In this document: positions 20,776 through 30,100 of the stretch, piece after piece
Layout: each line of letters opens with the position of its first letter
Numbering within the stretch: the first letter of the stretch is position 1
DNA from: Cladopsammia gracilis
Taxonomy: Eukaryota > Cnidaria > Anthozoa > Scleractinia > Dendrophylliidae
Reading direction: 5' to 3'
DNA: 64,000 nucleotides
Assembly: GCA_022457155.1 (NCBI GenBank)
Contig: JAJGOT010000257.1
Coordinates: forward strand, 119,501-183,500
The notes under the pieces: generated by a model
Told to the model about the DNA's origin: nothing
What the model saw: the letters and a program-made list of their open reading frames with translations, nothing else
Databases searched by the model: none
Made by a program: the position numbers and the translations under genes

Positions 20776-23376
20776 TCACTTGCTCTCTTGCTCTGCAATC
20801 TCTCTGATCCGCTTTGCCGCAGCTACAGCAGCCCGTCTAGGGGCGAACTCTCTGGCTCGAGGATTAAGCTGCAACGAATTTCTCAACTGTGTGTCTCGTA
20901 CGTCGCACGACAGCTCCATTGGACATAGCTGTTGGATTGCTCGCTCCAAATAGGACTTCCCTGCTCTCAACCTTGCTGCTCGGACGACACCGTCACGCCC
21001 CTTGATGAGTTTCACTACGACTCCAATGTTCCGCTTTCCACGGTTGCGCTCCTCACTCTGAATTAGCACCACATCTCCAACTTTCAGTGTTAGCACCTTG
21101 GTCTTGTGTTTGAGATTGTGTCTCTCCCTCAGACTTCTGACGTATTCTGTAGTCCACCTTGACCACAGAATGTCCTTGCAGCGACAGAGGTATCTTGTCC
21201 TCTTACGTAGCTCCACATCCTCCACTGAGTCTGCATCTTCCTCTAGCAGAAGGTTAGGCAGCCCGTGTATCATGACGTTTGGCGTTAGCACCGGAAGCTC
21301 AACATCATCTTCAACATAGGATAATGGACGGTTATTGACGGCCACCTCCACCTCAAGCACAACTTCTTCAAGCTCTCCGAATGTCAGGTACGCTCGTCCG
21401 ATAGATTTGTAAAATGACTGTTTCACAACTCCAACCAACCGTTCGAATTGACCGCCCCACCATGGGGCTCTGGCGAGATTAAACTGCCAAAGGATGTTGT
21501 GATGGGCCAGATAGTCTTGCAATTTCTCCTCCCTCATAACGCTCTTGAGCCACTTGGATGCAGCCACAAAACTTCTTCCATTGTCCGAGTAAATCTTCAT
21601 AGGCCTCCCCCGTCTCGCAATGAAACGTTTCAAACACCTGATGAAACCAGCAGTGGTCTGGTCAGTTAGTAACTCTAAATGGACCGCTCTCGTCAGACTG
21701 CATGCGAAAAGTAATATGTATGCCTGGCCTTCTTTCTTCTTCGAAATCTTGTAGGTTATGGGCCCAGCGTAGTCCACACCTACTACTTGGAACGGAAATG
21801 ACCCCTCTGTACGATCCACTGGTAAGTTTCCAGGCGGTGGATTATGGAGCTTTGTCACATGGAACTTCTTACACCCATAGCAGTGGTTAATCACGTTCTT
21901 CGCCAGTTGCCGGAGACGGGGTATCCAATACTTTTGTCTGACATGCGCCATCGTTAGGCCGACTCCCCCGTGTAGCGTCAAGATGTGGGCGTCTTGCACC
22001 ATTTTCTCTGATAAGACTACTCTGGGTGGCAAATACACCGGGTAATGTCCTTGAATTCTTCCTCTGCACACATAGATCCCTTCGTCATTCTTCTGAAGGT
22101 TGAGCCTTTCTTGGTCTTCCGGAAATTTGTCTGTTACACTGTGTCTCTGCTGCTCCCGCTTTATCCACCACTTGACCTGTATCTCTGTTTCAGCTGTTGT
22201 CAAGGGTCTGCTAACTCGGTTCAACTTCTTGCTCCGGCAATTCTGAAGGAATTTCATGACCCATGCACTGATTCTGATCGTTCGCCAGAAGGTATGCCTT
22301 TCCAGCACTTCATCTAAGTCGTCCCTCGTCTCCACTGCAACTGCAAACACCTCCTTAGTAAGCTTAGCTTCTGCTTCCGTTTCTTTGTTAGGTTCAGTCA
22401 CTATGTCTCCCGGCCACTCCTCTGGATTGGACAACCATTGTGGTCCCGGCAACCACACATTGCACAGCTGATCTGCCTTACAGCCTCTGCTTCCTATGTC
22501 GGCTGGGTTGTGTTTGGAGTCGACATGTCTCCATTCAATGAAATCCTTGTCGTTGATCTTGCGGACTCTGTTGGCCACAAACTGTTTGTAAGTACCTCCC
22601 CCTTTGATCCAGTGGAGTGCGACAGTACTGTCACTCCACCCATGGACAGACTTGATTGGGTATCCTTCAAGTGCGACTCTCACGTTGTCCACAAGATTAG
22701 CGGCCATATGAGCGGAAACAAGTTCTAATCTTGGAATTGTAAGATTCTTCTTTGCCAATCTTGACTTCGCTGCTATCATGCCCTTGCTCACCCCGGAGGC
22801 TTGCGTAATCACTGCATAGACGGCCACTGATGTACCAAGTCCACTTGTGTCACCGAATACATGCAACTCGACTCCTTCGATCGGCTCCTTGAAACTTGGT
22901 AAGCTCCGCGGTACTTCAACCTTGTTGGGAAGGCTCCTCACAAACTTCAGCCACTCTTGTCCAATTCTGTCTGACAGTTTCTCATCCCACGGTAATCGAC
23001 TGTCGCATACTTCGCGGTATAGAAGCTTTCCCACTAGTGTTGTGGGCGACGCTATACCAAGCGGGTCGTACACCGCAGCTAAGAATCGTAGCATTCCTCT
23101 CTTAGTAATATCAACAGGTTCCTCAGGGAAAGTCACCGCAATTGTGTCCTCTCTCTTGTTCCACGGCAGTCCTAACATCTTGGATTCGCCTTCCTTAACT
23201 CCCAACTGTTGCTTTGCGTAACTCTGCTGTTCATCAACAGGAACGCCATTCTCACTGTCTAGCTGAGGCTCGTGCACAGGAACGACATTCTCACTCTCTA
23301 GCTGAGGCTCGTTGGCGTTCCACTTGTGCATGGTAAACTTAGCATCCCCAAACACTGATATGATCGTCTTCTTCAA
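20776..23376 (-). CDS. BEL/Pao pol, C-terminal part: RT end, RNase H, integrase
   Basis: An 866-aa ORF. The N-terminal part continues RT and then RNase H-like sequence (HVFGDTSGLGTSVAVYAV). An integrase zinc module follows (histidines in ILTLHGGVG and MAHVRQKYW, then CYGCKKF). The catalytic core shows GVDYAGPI, SDNGRSF and a glutamate in WWGGQFERLVG, so a DDE triad is visible. The end has KVGDVVLIQSEERN, a DUF5641-like tail typical of BEL/Pao. It reads on from the 23380-24381 ORF across a single TAG codon at about 23377-23379, so it was probably one polyprotein. It would integrate the cDNA in the nucleus. Confidence 0.9.
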   Translation of the reverse strand: MKKTIISVFGDAKFTMHKWNANEPQLESENVVPVHEPQLDSENGVPVDEQQSYAKQQLGVKEGESKMLGLPWNKREDTIAVTFPEEPVDITKRGMLRFLAAVYDPLGIASPTTLVGKLLYREVCDSRLPWDEKLSDRIGQEWLKFVRSLPNKVEVPRSLPSFKEPIEGVELHVFGDTSGLGTSVAVYAVITQASGVSKGMIAAKSRLAKKNLTIPRLELVSAHMAANLVDNVRVALEGYPIKSVHGWSDSTVALHWIKGGGTYKQFVANRVRKINDKDFIEWRHVDSKHNPADIGSRGCKADQLCNVWLPGPQWLSNPEEWPGDIVTEPNKETEAEAKLTKEVFAVAVETRDDLDEVLERHTFWRTIRISAWVMKFLQNCRSKKLNRVSRPLTTAETEIQVKWWIKREQQRHSVTDKFPEDQERLNLQKNDEGIYVCRGRIQGHYPVYLPPRVVLSEKMVQDAHILTLHGGVGLTMAHVRQKYWIPRLRQLAKNVINHCYGCKKFHVTKLHNPPPGNLPVDRTEGSFPFQVVGVDYAGPITYKISKKKEGQAYILLFACSLTRAVHLELLTDQTTAGFIRCLKRFIARRGRPMKIYSDNGRSFVAASKWLKSVMREEKLQDYLAHHNILWQFNLARAPWWGGQFERLVGVVKQSFYKSIGRAYLTFGELEEVVLEVEVAVNNRPLSYVEDDVELPVLTPNVMIHGLPNLLLEEDADSVEDVELRKRTRYLCRCKDILWSRWTTEYVRSLRERHNLKHKTKVLTLKVGDVVLIQSEERNRGKRNIGVVVKLIKGRDGVVRAARLRAGKSYLERAIQQLCPMELSCDVRDTQLRNSLQLNPRAREFAPRRAAVAAAKRIREIAEQESK

Positions 23377-23379
23377 GTC

Positions 23380-24381
23380 CTAAACCTCGTCTTTGGTGTT
23401 GCCACCCGTGATGACGTCATCAACGTATAGACTCCTCAAGATCTCGTCTACCTCCACTGGGTACTTCTCTTTTAGGTTTTGCAAGTGCAACTTCAGTGTT
23501 CCCGCCAACAAGAATGGTGACTGGACCAACCCGAAAAGCGCTCGGGTAAATCTCAAGACTTCAATAACGGAAGGGTCCTTGTTCTTGATCCAGTGGAAAC
23601 GTAGTGCATCCCGGTCTTCAGGTCTTATGCGTACTTGTAAGAAGGCTTGCTTGATGTCAGCTGCTAAGGCTACCGGCTTTAGGCGATTACGCACAAGAAC
23701 ATTCCACAACAGATTCTGCAAGGGGGGTCCCGTTTCTAAGCACTCGTTTAGCGATGGACTATCTTCACTCGGCTTAGCCGATGCGTCAAATACAATTCTG
23801 AGTTTTGTGGTCACGGCAGTTTCCTTTTTCACAGGTTTGTGAGGGATATAGAATACTCTCTCGTTTGGCTCGTCTACAACTCTCTCGACTATCCCTTCGG
23901 TCAGTTGCTCTTGGATGATCTCATCGTACTTGTCTATCAGACCAGGCTCTCTCTGCAACTTCCTCACTAGACCTTCTAGTCTCCTGATACTTCCGCATTC
24001 GTTCGATTGCAGGTGATTGTGACCCGGCTTCCACAGCAAACCTGATTCGTACCAACCTTCCTCACTTCGGTTCAGCTGCTCAGTAAACTCGGCCAACACG
24101 TTCTGCTGGTCTGCTTCTGGTCCATCTGCGAGTCCTAAGACATCTAAAGAGCAGAGTTGTTCGTAGTCTGCTGCTGATGTTTTCGTCAAATAAACGTTGG
24201 ATAGCGCGGCTTCTCTGCCTGTGGACATCATCGTCCACCCCAGCATAGTGAACTCAGCGATGGGCTCAGATGGCCGACCAATTTTAGGTTTCGTCTCAGT
24301 TTTGATTCTTGAGTACTCGCTCGCGCCGAGTATTACGTGAATGGGTAACTCACTCTTCTTGTCGTCGTCATCCATGACCAC
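23380..24381 (-). CDS. BEL/Pao pol, reverse transcriptase
   Basis: A 333-aa ORF carrying the RT N-terminal and palm regions: LRIVFDASAKPSEDSPSLN, VALAADIKQAFLQVRI (motif A), RALFGLVQSPFLL (motif B) and LYVDDVITGG (YVDD catalytic box). It starts in a different frame from the upstream gag-protease ORF, with overlapping sequence near 24408-24440, so a one-base indel separates them. It ends at a TAG and continues in frame as the 20776-23376 ORF. Both breaks would disable the element unless bypassed. Confidence 0.9.
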   Translation of the reverse strand: MVMDDDDKKSELPIHVILGASEYSRIKTETKPKIGRPSEPIAEFTMLGWTMMSTGREAALSNVYLTKTSAADYEQLCSLDVLGLADGPEADQQNVLAEFTEQLNRSEEGWYESGLLWKPGHNHLQSNECGSIRRLEGLVRKLQREPGLIDKYDEIIQEQLTEGIVERVVDEPNERVFYIPHKPVKKETAVTTKLRIVFDASAKPSEDSPSLNECLETGPPLQNLLWNVLVRNRLKPVALAADIKQAFLQVRIRPEDRDALRFHWIKNKDPSVIEVLRFTRALFGLVQSPFLLAGTLKLHLQNLKEKYPVEVDEILRSLYVDDVITGGNTKDEV

Positions 24382-24407
24382 TCCCTGTAGGTGACGATAC
24401 TTGCTGA

Positions 24408-26072
24408 TCAGTTCTCCATAATTCGGATTTGGACTGTGAGTAGAACACCCTTGTCCACCTTATTGATCTTCGTCATCATCTCAAACTTCCCATCAACACT
24501 TTCAACCGTTACTGAATACCTTTGTACCTTCTGAACTGTTGAGCAAAGCATCATGTCAATCTGTCTATGTTCGATATGAGTTGGTCGCTTGTTAAGCCGT
24601 TCAATCAGAGCCGCTGATGCATAAGAACTACCCGCACCTGTGTCTAGTAATGCTCTGCATTTGATCCCATCGACAACCACCACTACTACCGGATAGATAA
24701 CAGAACCCTCACCAGTTGCCAACATCATCTGACTGTTGCTAGGCAACCTGTCACAAATAGACGTGTGATGTCTGCCACCGCAATGTTGACAAGTGTACTT
24801 GCTGTGGCACTCCCGTGCTTGATGTCTTGTTCCCGTACAGTTGAAGCATAGTTTCTTGTCACTCAAGATCTGCCTGCGCTGGTTCAAGCCAGGGACTTTC
24901 TTGCACTGGGTGGAGCTGTGATCCTCGCCGTTACAATAGATGCAGTTACGCCCCACCTTCGCACTCTCATCTTTGGTCTGGTAAGCAGGATTTTTCCTTG
25001 GTGGGTAGCGATTTCGCAGGTCACGGTTTGGAGGATAACGACTTCGCAGGTCAGGCTTTGGCGGTTCAGGTTTCAGGTTTTCGCTGACAATAGGGTTACG
25101 GTCACACCACTTCCTCAGGGATTCGATTAGCTCTGCAAATCCCCACTCTTGCCAATTGTCATCTAGACGTACCAGGTCCGCTCTGATTCCAGGTAGCTTA
25201 TCAAGCGTCGCACGCACGAACCCTTCTATTTCGTTAACCTTGCCCATGGTCTCTAGCACTTGTATGTGACTTGTTAGCTTCCCATAGAAATCATGAATTT
25301 TTACTGGGTGTCCACCATGAACTGTGGATAATCCAATAATGCATTGCATATGTGCGTTTGCTACCTCGCTGGGTTTACCATACTTGGTTTTTAATACAGC
25401 TTTGGCCCTTTCATAACCTTCCGTCGTGAAAGGGAGTCCGTCAATGGACGCGCGGACACTGGGTACTAGTAACTCTTTCAGGTAAGAAAACTTGGCAACT
25501 TGGGTTAGTTTAGCCTTGTCAATTTCAGTTTCAAATTGATTCCAAAACCTCATCCAGTCCAGGAAAGTCCCTTGAAATTTAGTTATCTCCAGTTTTGGCA
25601 ATTTCGCTCCGACACTGCTCAAATTCCCAGATTCCTCCGTGGACGCCTTCGCCGTTTTCTCAAAATTCGCTCGCGCTTCGTGTTTAGCCTTTTCAAACTG
25701 AATCTTTTCTTCCAAATTCCGTTTGCGTTTCTCTTCCTCACGTTTTTCCTCTTCGATTGATCTAATACCGGCGGCTACATGTTTCACTTCTTTAAGAGTT
25801 CCCTCAAATTTACTGATTTGGCTTTCTAAAGTTTCGGTCCAAAGTCTGACCTCTCCAGGGTCATTGCCATTTTCAATACGCAACTCCTGAACTTTCAATT
25901 TGAGCTGGTGTGTTTTGTCAATAATGCACTCCAATGCGCTTCCATGCCTCTCAATTGCCTTCACATCTCCGGTCTCGATTACTTTCGCTGTATCTCCCGC
26001 TGTAAAGTCAAGCATTTTCAGTTTACCTTGGATCTTCTCCTGGATTGTTTTGATTTCGCCTTCGGCGCTCAT
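24408..26072 (-). CDS. BEL/Pao gag and aspartic protease
   Basis: A 554-aa ORF. Residues of about 1-150 are charged and coiled-coil-like. LPKLEITKFQGTFLDWMRFW then opens the Pao-type gag domain. Zinc knuckles follow: CIYCNGEDHSSTQC, CFNCTGTRHQARECH and CQHCGGRHHTSIC. The protease is marked by CRALLDTGAGSSY (catalytic DTG). Gag would package element RNA and the protease would mature the polyprotein. The ATG lies about 110 bp downstream of the 5' LTR, a normal distance. The ORF ends before RT because of a frame change. Confidence 0.9.
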   Translation of the reverse strand: MSAEGEIKTIQEKIQGKLKMLDFTAGDTAKVIETGDVKAIERHGSALECIIDKTHQLKLKVQELRIENGNDPGEVRLWTETLESQISKFEGTLKEVKHVAAGIRSIEEEKREEEKRKRNLEEKIQFEKAKHEARANFEKTAKASTEESGNLSSVGAKLPKLEITKFQGTFLDWMRFWNQFETEIDKAKLTQVAKFSYLKELLVPSVRASIDGLPFTTEGYERAKAVLKTKYGKPSEVANAHMQCIIGLSTVHGGHPVKIHDFYGKLTSHIQVLETMGKVNEIEGFVRATLDKLPGIRADLVRLDDNWQEWGFAELIESLRKWCDRNPIVSENLKPEPPKPDLRSRYPPNRDLRNRYPPRKNPAYQTKDESAKVGRNCIYCNGEDHSSTQCKKVPGLNQRRQILSDKKLCFNCTGTRHQARECHSKYTCQHCGGRHHTSICDRLPSNSQMMLATGEGSVIYPVVVVVVDGIKCRALLDTGAGSSYASAALIERLNKRPTHIEHRQIDMMLCSTVQKVQRYSVTVESVDGKFEMMTKINKVDKGVLLTVQIRIMEN

Positions 26073-26159
26073 GTTGTTGACTTCGGTGTTCCTTCGCTGC
26101 GTTTAAATTCCTCTCGTCGCTCACTTCTCACCGCTCGCTGTTACTTTCTCGAATCACAG

Positions 26160-26184
26160 TTGTCCTGGCAGGGTCGCCACCTTT
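26160..26184 (-). promoter_or_regulatory. tRNA primer binding site of the BEL/Pao element
   Basis: Immediately after the 5' LTR the minus strand reads AAAAGGTGGCGACCCTGCCA. TGGCGACC is a common primer-binding start in BEL/Pao elements. The matching tRNA was not determined. Confidence 0.65.
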
Positions 26185-26349
26185 TGTTGCGATGATTTCA
26201 ACAAAATTTATTAGTTTCTCGCTTGATAAAAACTCGTACTCACAAGATCGCTCGCTTACTCTCTCCTCGTGCTCTCGTCTCGAAACCGGTCCTAACCGGT
26301 TCGGCTGACGTCACACATGCACCACAGGAACCCCATTTCGGGTCCGACA
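26185..26349 (-). repeat. BEL/Pao 5' LTR
   Basis: 165 bp, TGTTGCGATG...GGGTCCGACA on the plus strand. This is the promoter-bearing LTR for the minus-strand transcript. Confidence 0.93.
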
Positions 26350-26639
26350 AACCGATCTGCTCACGTCTGCAACATACTGCATAACAAGTCACTATGAGCG
26401 GAATAAAACTAAAGCTCTGTGAACTGTCGTGTTAAAAATACAGGAAAATACCCTTAAAAACGACCGATAAAGTGACCTAAAATCCTCTTCAAGAACATGC
26501 AAAGTGACAGTGTCACATTAATATCGCTGAAAATCCTTAAAAGGAACAATTTTTTCAATTCCACGCACTGAAATATAGCTTCTTCAGTTGTCGTGATGGC
26601 TATTGTTTAAACAACGGTTAAATCTCGTAACGCACACCG

Positions 26640-26815
26640 CTTGCTGCGTGGCTGTTCACTGTGTGGTGGTTTAACTGTGTGGCGGTTCACTGCTGTGTGG
26701 CGGTTCACTGTATGGTGGTTCACTGTGTGGTGGTTCACTGTGTGGCGGTTCACTGAGTGGTGGTTCACTGTGTGGCGGTTCACTGTGTGGTGGTTACGCT
26801 GTGGTGGGTAACGTT
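26640..26815. repeat. 15-bp minisatellite (GTGTGG-YGGTTCACT)
   Basis: About ten units of GTGTGGTGGTTCACT or GTGTGGCGGTTCACT in tandem. The period is a multiple of three and gives a minus-strand ORF of five-residue repeats (26607-26846), a repeat artefact. It lies about 100 bp outside the left end of the giant element. Confidence 0.88.
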
Positions 26816-26913
26816 CCAACCCCTGCTCAGATTTTCCGGAACGCACCCTCGAAAGGCTCTGGGGTCGAAAATGAGGTAGTGCCAGTCATCTCACAACTCA
26901 CGGCTCCGTCATG

Positions 26914-27008
26914 CCGATTCGCGTATAATTAGCTGCATATAAGCGAATCTAATTATCATCAAATTACCGCATGCAAGCGGGTAAAGTAGGCCCTATTTAC
27001 CTACTGAG
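26914..27008 (+). repeat. Left 95-bp TIR of the giant element
   Basis: It begins CCGATTCGCGTATAATTAG and ends CCTATTTACCTACTGAG. It contains a twice-repeated motif, CYGCATNNAAGCG, at 26933-26945 and 26967-26979, spaced 34 bp. These could be transposase binding sites; that is inference. Confidence 0.8.
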
Positions 27009-27114
27009 AGATTTATGTATGACGTCAGCCTAAATAAATGCTCAATCTGCCTGATTTCAGATTTATTCTGCATTGTGGTGTGTATTGCAGTGCTCGTTTC
27101 TCGGCCTTTTCAAT

Positions 27115-30100
27115 ATGGAAAAAAGAATTACTTTTACGGAGGAACAAAAGAAAATTTTAAACACGTTTTATGAAGGAGGCATGAACTCAACCAAAAAAGA
27201 AATGAGCGACAGGATTCGGGAATGTGCCGCGAAGGTCGCCATTAGTGAGGAGCAAGTAAAGGTCAGTTTTTCATAGCCTTTCTACCAATTGGATTGGCAA
27301 AGTAACAAACTTTATAACTCATGAATAATTTATTGTGGCCTTATTTATCATTTAATGACTTCCTTTACTATAATTTATGGATGTCTTATCAAAACGTTCG
27401 GCCGGTTTTAAATAAGCTTGCGCTTGAGTGTGAGTCAGTTTCAATATTTGAATCGAATTGGCTTTCATCAAGCTTATTTAAATCGATTTGATTGCCGGAT
27501 AAACTTGAATGGCAATCATTTCTTGTTTTTCTGCCAATTTCTATACCGTAGTAAGCTGATCAAATAAGCATTGTTGTATTTTATTCGGATATTCTACAGC
27601 CAACATAAGCATGATGATGTGTCACCTGATGGGTTTGTTATAAATTTTCTCTACAGCACAGGGCGGCTTGGCTCACGAACAGACCACTCAATGGCAAAAT
27701 TTAAGGATTTGTGTGGAACTCGTACTGTTGATTTAGTAACCAAACCAAAAAGCCATTAAAATTTACATAAATGTACGGTTGAACCCTGCTGTTATTACAG
27801 ACATCTTGTTATTATGGACAGTTTTCTTGGTCCCATCCGAAAGCCCATACATTTTCTCTAAAATTTAACCACTTAATATGGACACCCGTTAATACAGAGA
27901 TTTTTCTTGGTCAAGTCAACTCAGTGTCCATATTAACGGTGTTCAACTCCCGGCATAGTAAATCGAACGTTCGGAAATCGAACTCAATTGAACGCAATCG
28001 AACTCAATCCGTGGATTGAGTTCGATTGAGTTCGGCAATCGAACGAAATCGAACACCGGACTTTCAGTGAGTTCGATTTCCGAACAAATCGAATTCAATC
28101 GAACAAATCGAACTCAATCGAACTCAATCCATCTGATTGTGTTCGACTGAGTTCGGAAACCGAACTCGATCGAACACAATTAAATGGATTGCGTTCGATT
28201 GGCTCTGGTAAACCTATACAAAGCAAGCCCAAAGCAGGTTTTTCTTGTGCTTTTCTACAATTTATTCAATAACAGAAACCCATTTATAAACTGTCCACGG
28301 CAGTAAAGAGAACAGAGCATAGCTATCATTATTCCCGCGGGCGTATTCCGAAATTATTGCACCCTTTCCTTTTTTAGCTAACTTACATTTGCGGCAAGAC
28401 AACTCGAAGGGTTACTTTTATGCAAAAATACAATGACGTTAAAGCGGCATTCCTGGTAGCCTTTTACTACGCATTTGAAGCTTACAATCCTCAGCGCATC
28501 TGAAGCCATTTCTGCGGAATTTCTTCGTTTTCGAAAAACATGTTTGCTACACTCTCCGGGCTGAAGTAACTCGTGCTTCCACGATCTGGTTATGGATTTT
28601 CAACGCCTGTTTTACACAAATCATGTGTTCCAAAATCGAATGTTCGATTGATTTTTTTTTCTTTTTGGTGAGTTCGATTTCGTTCGATTGCCGAACTCAA
28701 TCGAACTCAATCCATGAATTGAGTTCGATTGAGCTCGATTGAAATTTAGTTCGATTGGGTTCGATTTACTATGCCGGGTCAACTGTACTAACTGTTTGTA
28801 ATTTTTAGTTCATTCTCAAACCTTACCTAAAGCACCCCAAGGGAGATCACTAAAAATCAGGGTTAGCTGATGAAAGAAAGCCAAAAATTGGCCTTAATAA
28901 ATCCAAAGTGCTCCATAACTTCACTCAATTTTAAATTGTGTGCCTTACATGAATAACGAATGCAATGATTGATCAATATTTGTCAAGGTCATGATGCTAA
29001 TATCTCCCATCAGGGAAAGTTATTGAACCCATGCTTTTGTACCAAAGGCTAATTAAAGTGACCCTGTCAGATTGTACCAATTTTTTCACATATGAAAGAT
29101 CACTTAAAATGGAAATGTCCTGCAGTAAAACTTCATTGCTGTTACATTACAACTCTTATTTATGAACTGAATCTCTATAGATAAAAGAGAGTCACCCTCC
29201 TTCAATGTGCATGTAAACAGTCCCTTAAATTTGGACAAAATAGTAGATTATTTGAAAGGGGATTATTGGTTGAAGATTAATTGCTATGGACATTACCCTT
29301 TAACCACCGAGATAATTCATTATTTCGGTGGTGAAAGCCTGCAATCATCATGCTCAGAAATTAGAAAAAGCAGTTTAGGTTAAATCAAAATGATTTAGGC
29401 CCAAGTTCAATGTTAATCTTTTTATTTATAAGATTGAATCCGATATTGTCTCTGGAGTGACTCAGCCCAAGTCATAAATTGTTACCCAAATCAGAAATGC
29501 TGAACTTAAAATTCAGTAAACCCAATCCTTTATATCTTGGTAGCATAACATTATAATGCGTAGTTCCCAAAAAAAATCCATACCCACCCCATGGAAGGTC
29601 AGCGGAAATTCCTAGGGGGAGGGGGGTCTTAAAAGCCAACATTTTAGAATCAAAGTATGAACCTAAACTGGAATTTCCTGTGGGATGGGGGTGCTAATCA
29701 AAAAACCTTCCATGGGGAGAGTATTGGTTTCTAGAAGTTTTTATAACCACAATCCCTGATGAGGGAGTATAGGCCTTTTTCCATAACAGGGATTAACATC
29801 CGAGGGGAGGACTCCTGTATAAAAATGACAGGAGTGCTCATCGCACCTTTTAGGGGTCAAAATGTGTAGATTGGTACAGCTTAGGATACTTAAATCTAAA
29901 ATGACCACAGTTAGAATTATTGCAGTACCTTTTAGGGTATAAAGCTGAAAAAATATGACAGAATATGACATGTGTTGTCTTAGAATTGGTACCTGTTAGG
30001 GGTAAAAATTCATTGGAGCCACGCCCATCAAACAAGATTCTGCTACGTTTTAGGGTGTTTTTCAAAAATTTCCAACGAGCACCGCTGTCATTTTTATATG

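Larger units (their letters stand above)
20388..26349 (-). mobile_element. BEL/Pao LTR retrotransposon, nearly complete
   Basis: Two direct 165-bp LTRs flank minus-strand gag-protease, RT, RNase H and integrase coding. AACC at both outer edges is a likely 4-bp target duplication. One substitution was seen between the LTRs, so insertion is probably recent. The coding order (protease, RT, RNase H, integrase in one long pol after gag) and the integrase features fit BEL/Pao. One frameshift and one stop codon interrupt the polyprotein. Confidence 0.92.

Noticed and set aside
22847..23842. Long plus-strand ORFs opposite the BEL/Pao pol region
   Set aside because: They are antisense shadows of pol; the minus-strand frames carry the RT and integrase motifs.
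26560..26600. Possible hammerhead on the minus strand with CTGAAGA
   Set aside because: CTGAAGA is followed by GCTATATTTCAG but no GAAA plus cleavage triplet at the right spacing, so the core is incomplete.
26607..26846. His/Asn/Val-rich repeat ORF
   Set aside because: A product of the 15-bp minisatellite, whose period is divisible by three.
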